The notes under the pieces are model-generated. The model saw nothing but the letters and a program-made list of their open reading frames with translations. It was not told the origin of the DNA and ran no database searches. Positions 50,003 to 50,345 of a stretch of DNA of 50,345 nucleotides are shown in pieces. This DNA is from Deltaproteobacteria bacterium (GTDB taxonomy: Bacteria; Myxococcota; B64-G9), in the NCBI GenBank assembly GCA_016935365.1, contig JAFGRB010000192.1:1-50345 (forward strand), written 5' to 3'. Position 1 is the stretch's first letter; every line of letters starts with the position of its first letter. The position numbers and the translations under genes were made by a program.

Positions 50003-50345
50003 ATGAGCCGATGGAAACTGGGCGCGATCGGGTTGCTGGCGATCAGCTTCGGACTGGCCGGCTGCAGCGACGATAGCTACGAGTGCAGCTTCGACACCGA
50101 CTGCGCAGGCAGCCAGGTCTGCCGCAACCGCATATGCGTCGATCCGGACGGCCCCTGCGACGGCGTGGCCTGCGACCAGCCGCCCGGGGATGCGACCTGC
50201 TACGAACTGCCCGGCGAGTGCATCGCCGGGCAATGCAGCTATGCACAGCTCGCGGACGGCACCTTCTGCGAGAGTGTCGATCCCTGCGCTACAGACGGCC
50301 TCTGCGAGCAGGGCCGCTGCCTGGGCGATCCGATCGTCTGCAGCA
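50003..50345 (+). CDS. Cys-rich surface lipoprotein, paralogue of the preceding gene (cut by window edge)
   Basis: The ATG at 50003 has GGAGGA at 49989-49994. The first 114 codons are in the window and the frame is open to the edge. The signal ends FGLAGC (Cys22). The mature start closely follows the gene at 48247: DTDCAGSQVCRN against DTDCTGSQVCRN, and CYELPGECIAGQC against CYELPGECLDGTC. It is therefore a tandem duplicate, probably in one operon. The remainder lies outside the window. Confidence 0.85.
   Translation, partial: MSRWKLGAIGLLAISFGLAGCSDDSYECSFDTDCAGSQVCRNRICVDPDGPCDGVACDQPPGDATCYELPGECIAGQCSYAQLADGTFCESVDPCATDGLCEQGRCLGDPIVCS

Overview
The window is GC-rich, densely coding DNA from a Gram-negative bacterium. 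Three things point to a Myxococcota or deltaproteobacterial-type genome (an inference): many secreted lipoproteins have Asp/Ala/Gly-rich linkers straight after the lipobox; Cys-rich and ELWxxDGT-repeat surface proteins are present; and a housekeeping block reads spoVG, ispE (separate start), prs, rplY, pth, rpsF, rpsR, rplI, dnaB. I see no rRNA, tRNA, IS element, prophage or CRISPR array.

Layout. 1-294: an 8-bp tandem repeat ending in a perfect palindrome, then a promoter-like site. 295-6125: ELWxxDGT lipoprotein, N-formylglutamate amidohydrolase-like enzyme, two lipoproteins (the second behind a strong sigma-54-type promoter) and a DksA/TraR-type zinc-finger protein. 6157-9040 (minus): an aminotransferase gene interrupted by an in-frame TAA, and a membrane-protein pair whose larger member ends in an ExbD/TolR-like domain. 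9161-12323: a gene remnant joined to the duplicated tail of the 4793-5788 lipoprotein gene, a 569-aa protein of unknown function, and the intact paralogue of the remnant. 12336-19213: OmpA-family protein, a one-helix membrane protein, a frameshifted lipoprotein gene, a Mth938-like protein coupled to a parallel beta-helix lipoprotein, and a POT/MFS transporter.

19307-29225 is a carotenoid locus. A minus-strand run (ABC ATPase, ABC-2 permease, crtE, crtI, crtB, type 2 IPP isomerase) would make lycopene from C5 units. The divergent pair crtY and crtU would close the rings and convert them to aromatic rings, predicting an isorenieratene-type pigment. A DUF2141 lipoprotein is translationally coupled to crtY, and the ABC pair sits first in the biosynthetic run. 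Next come a DegP/HtrA protease, a response regulator with a decayed GGDEF-like domain, and the housekeeping block (31871-38311, minus).

38445-45483: two coupled lipoproteins, a family I-type secreted lipase, a CDF metal exporter overlapping an M29 aminopeptidase, and asparaginyl-tRNA synthetase. 45498-48127 is the most unusual part. A sigma-54-type promoter with two phased TGCA-N4-TGCA sites upstream precedes a single 613-aa protein holding two complete MinD-type ATPase plus 2[4Fe-4S] units, normally separate genes. This is coupled by ATGA to a NifX-like protein with a Gly-rich GGGRGM linker and a coiled-coil tail. The window ends in two tandem paralogous Cys-rich lipoproteins, the second cut by the edge.
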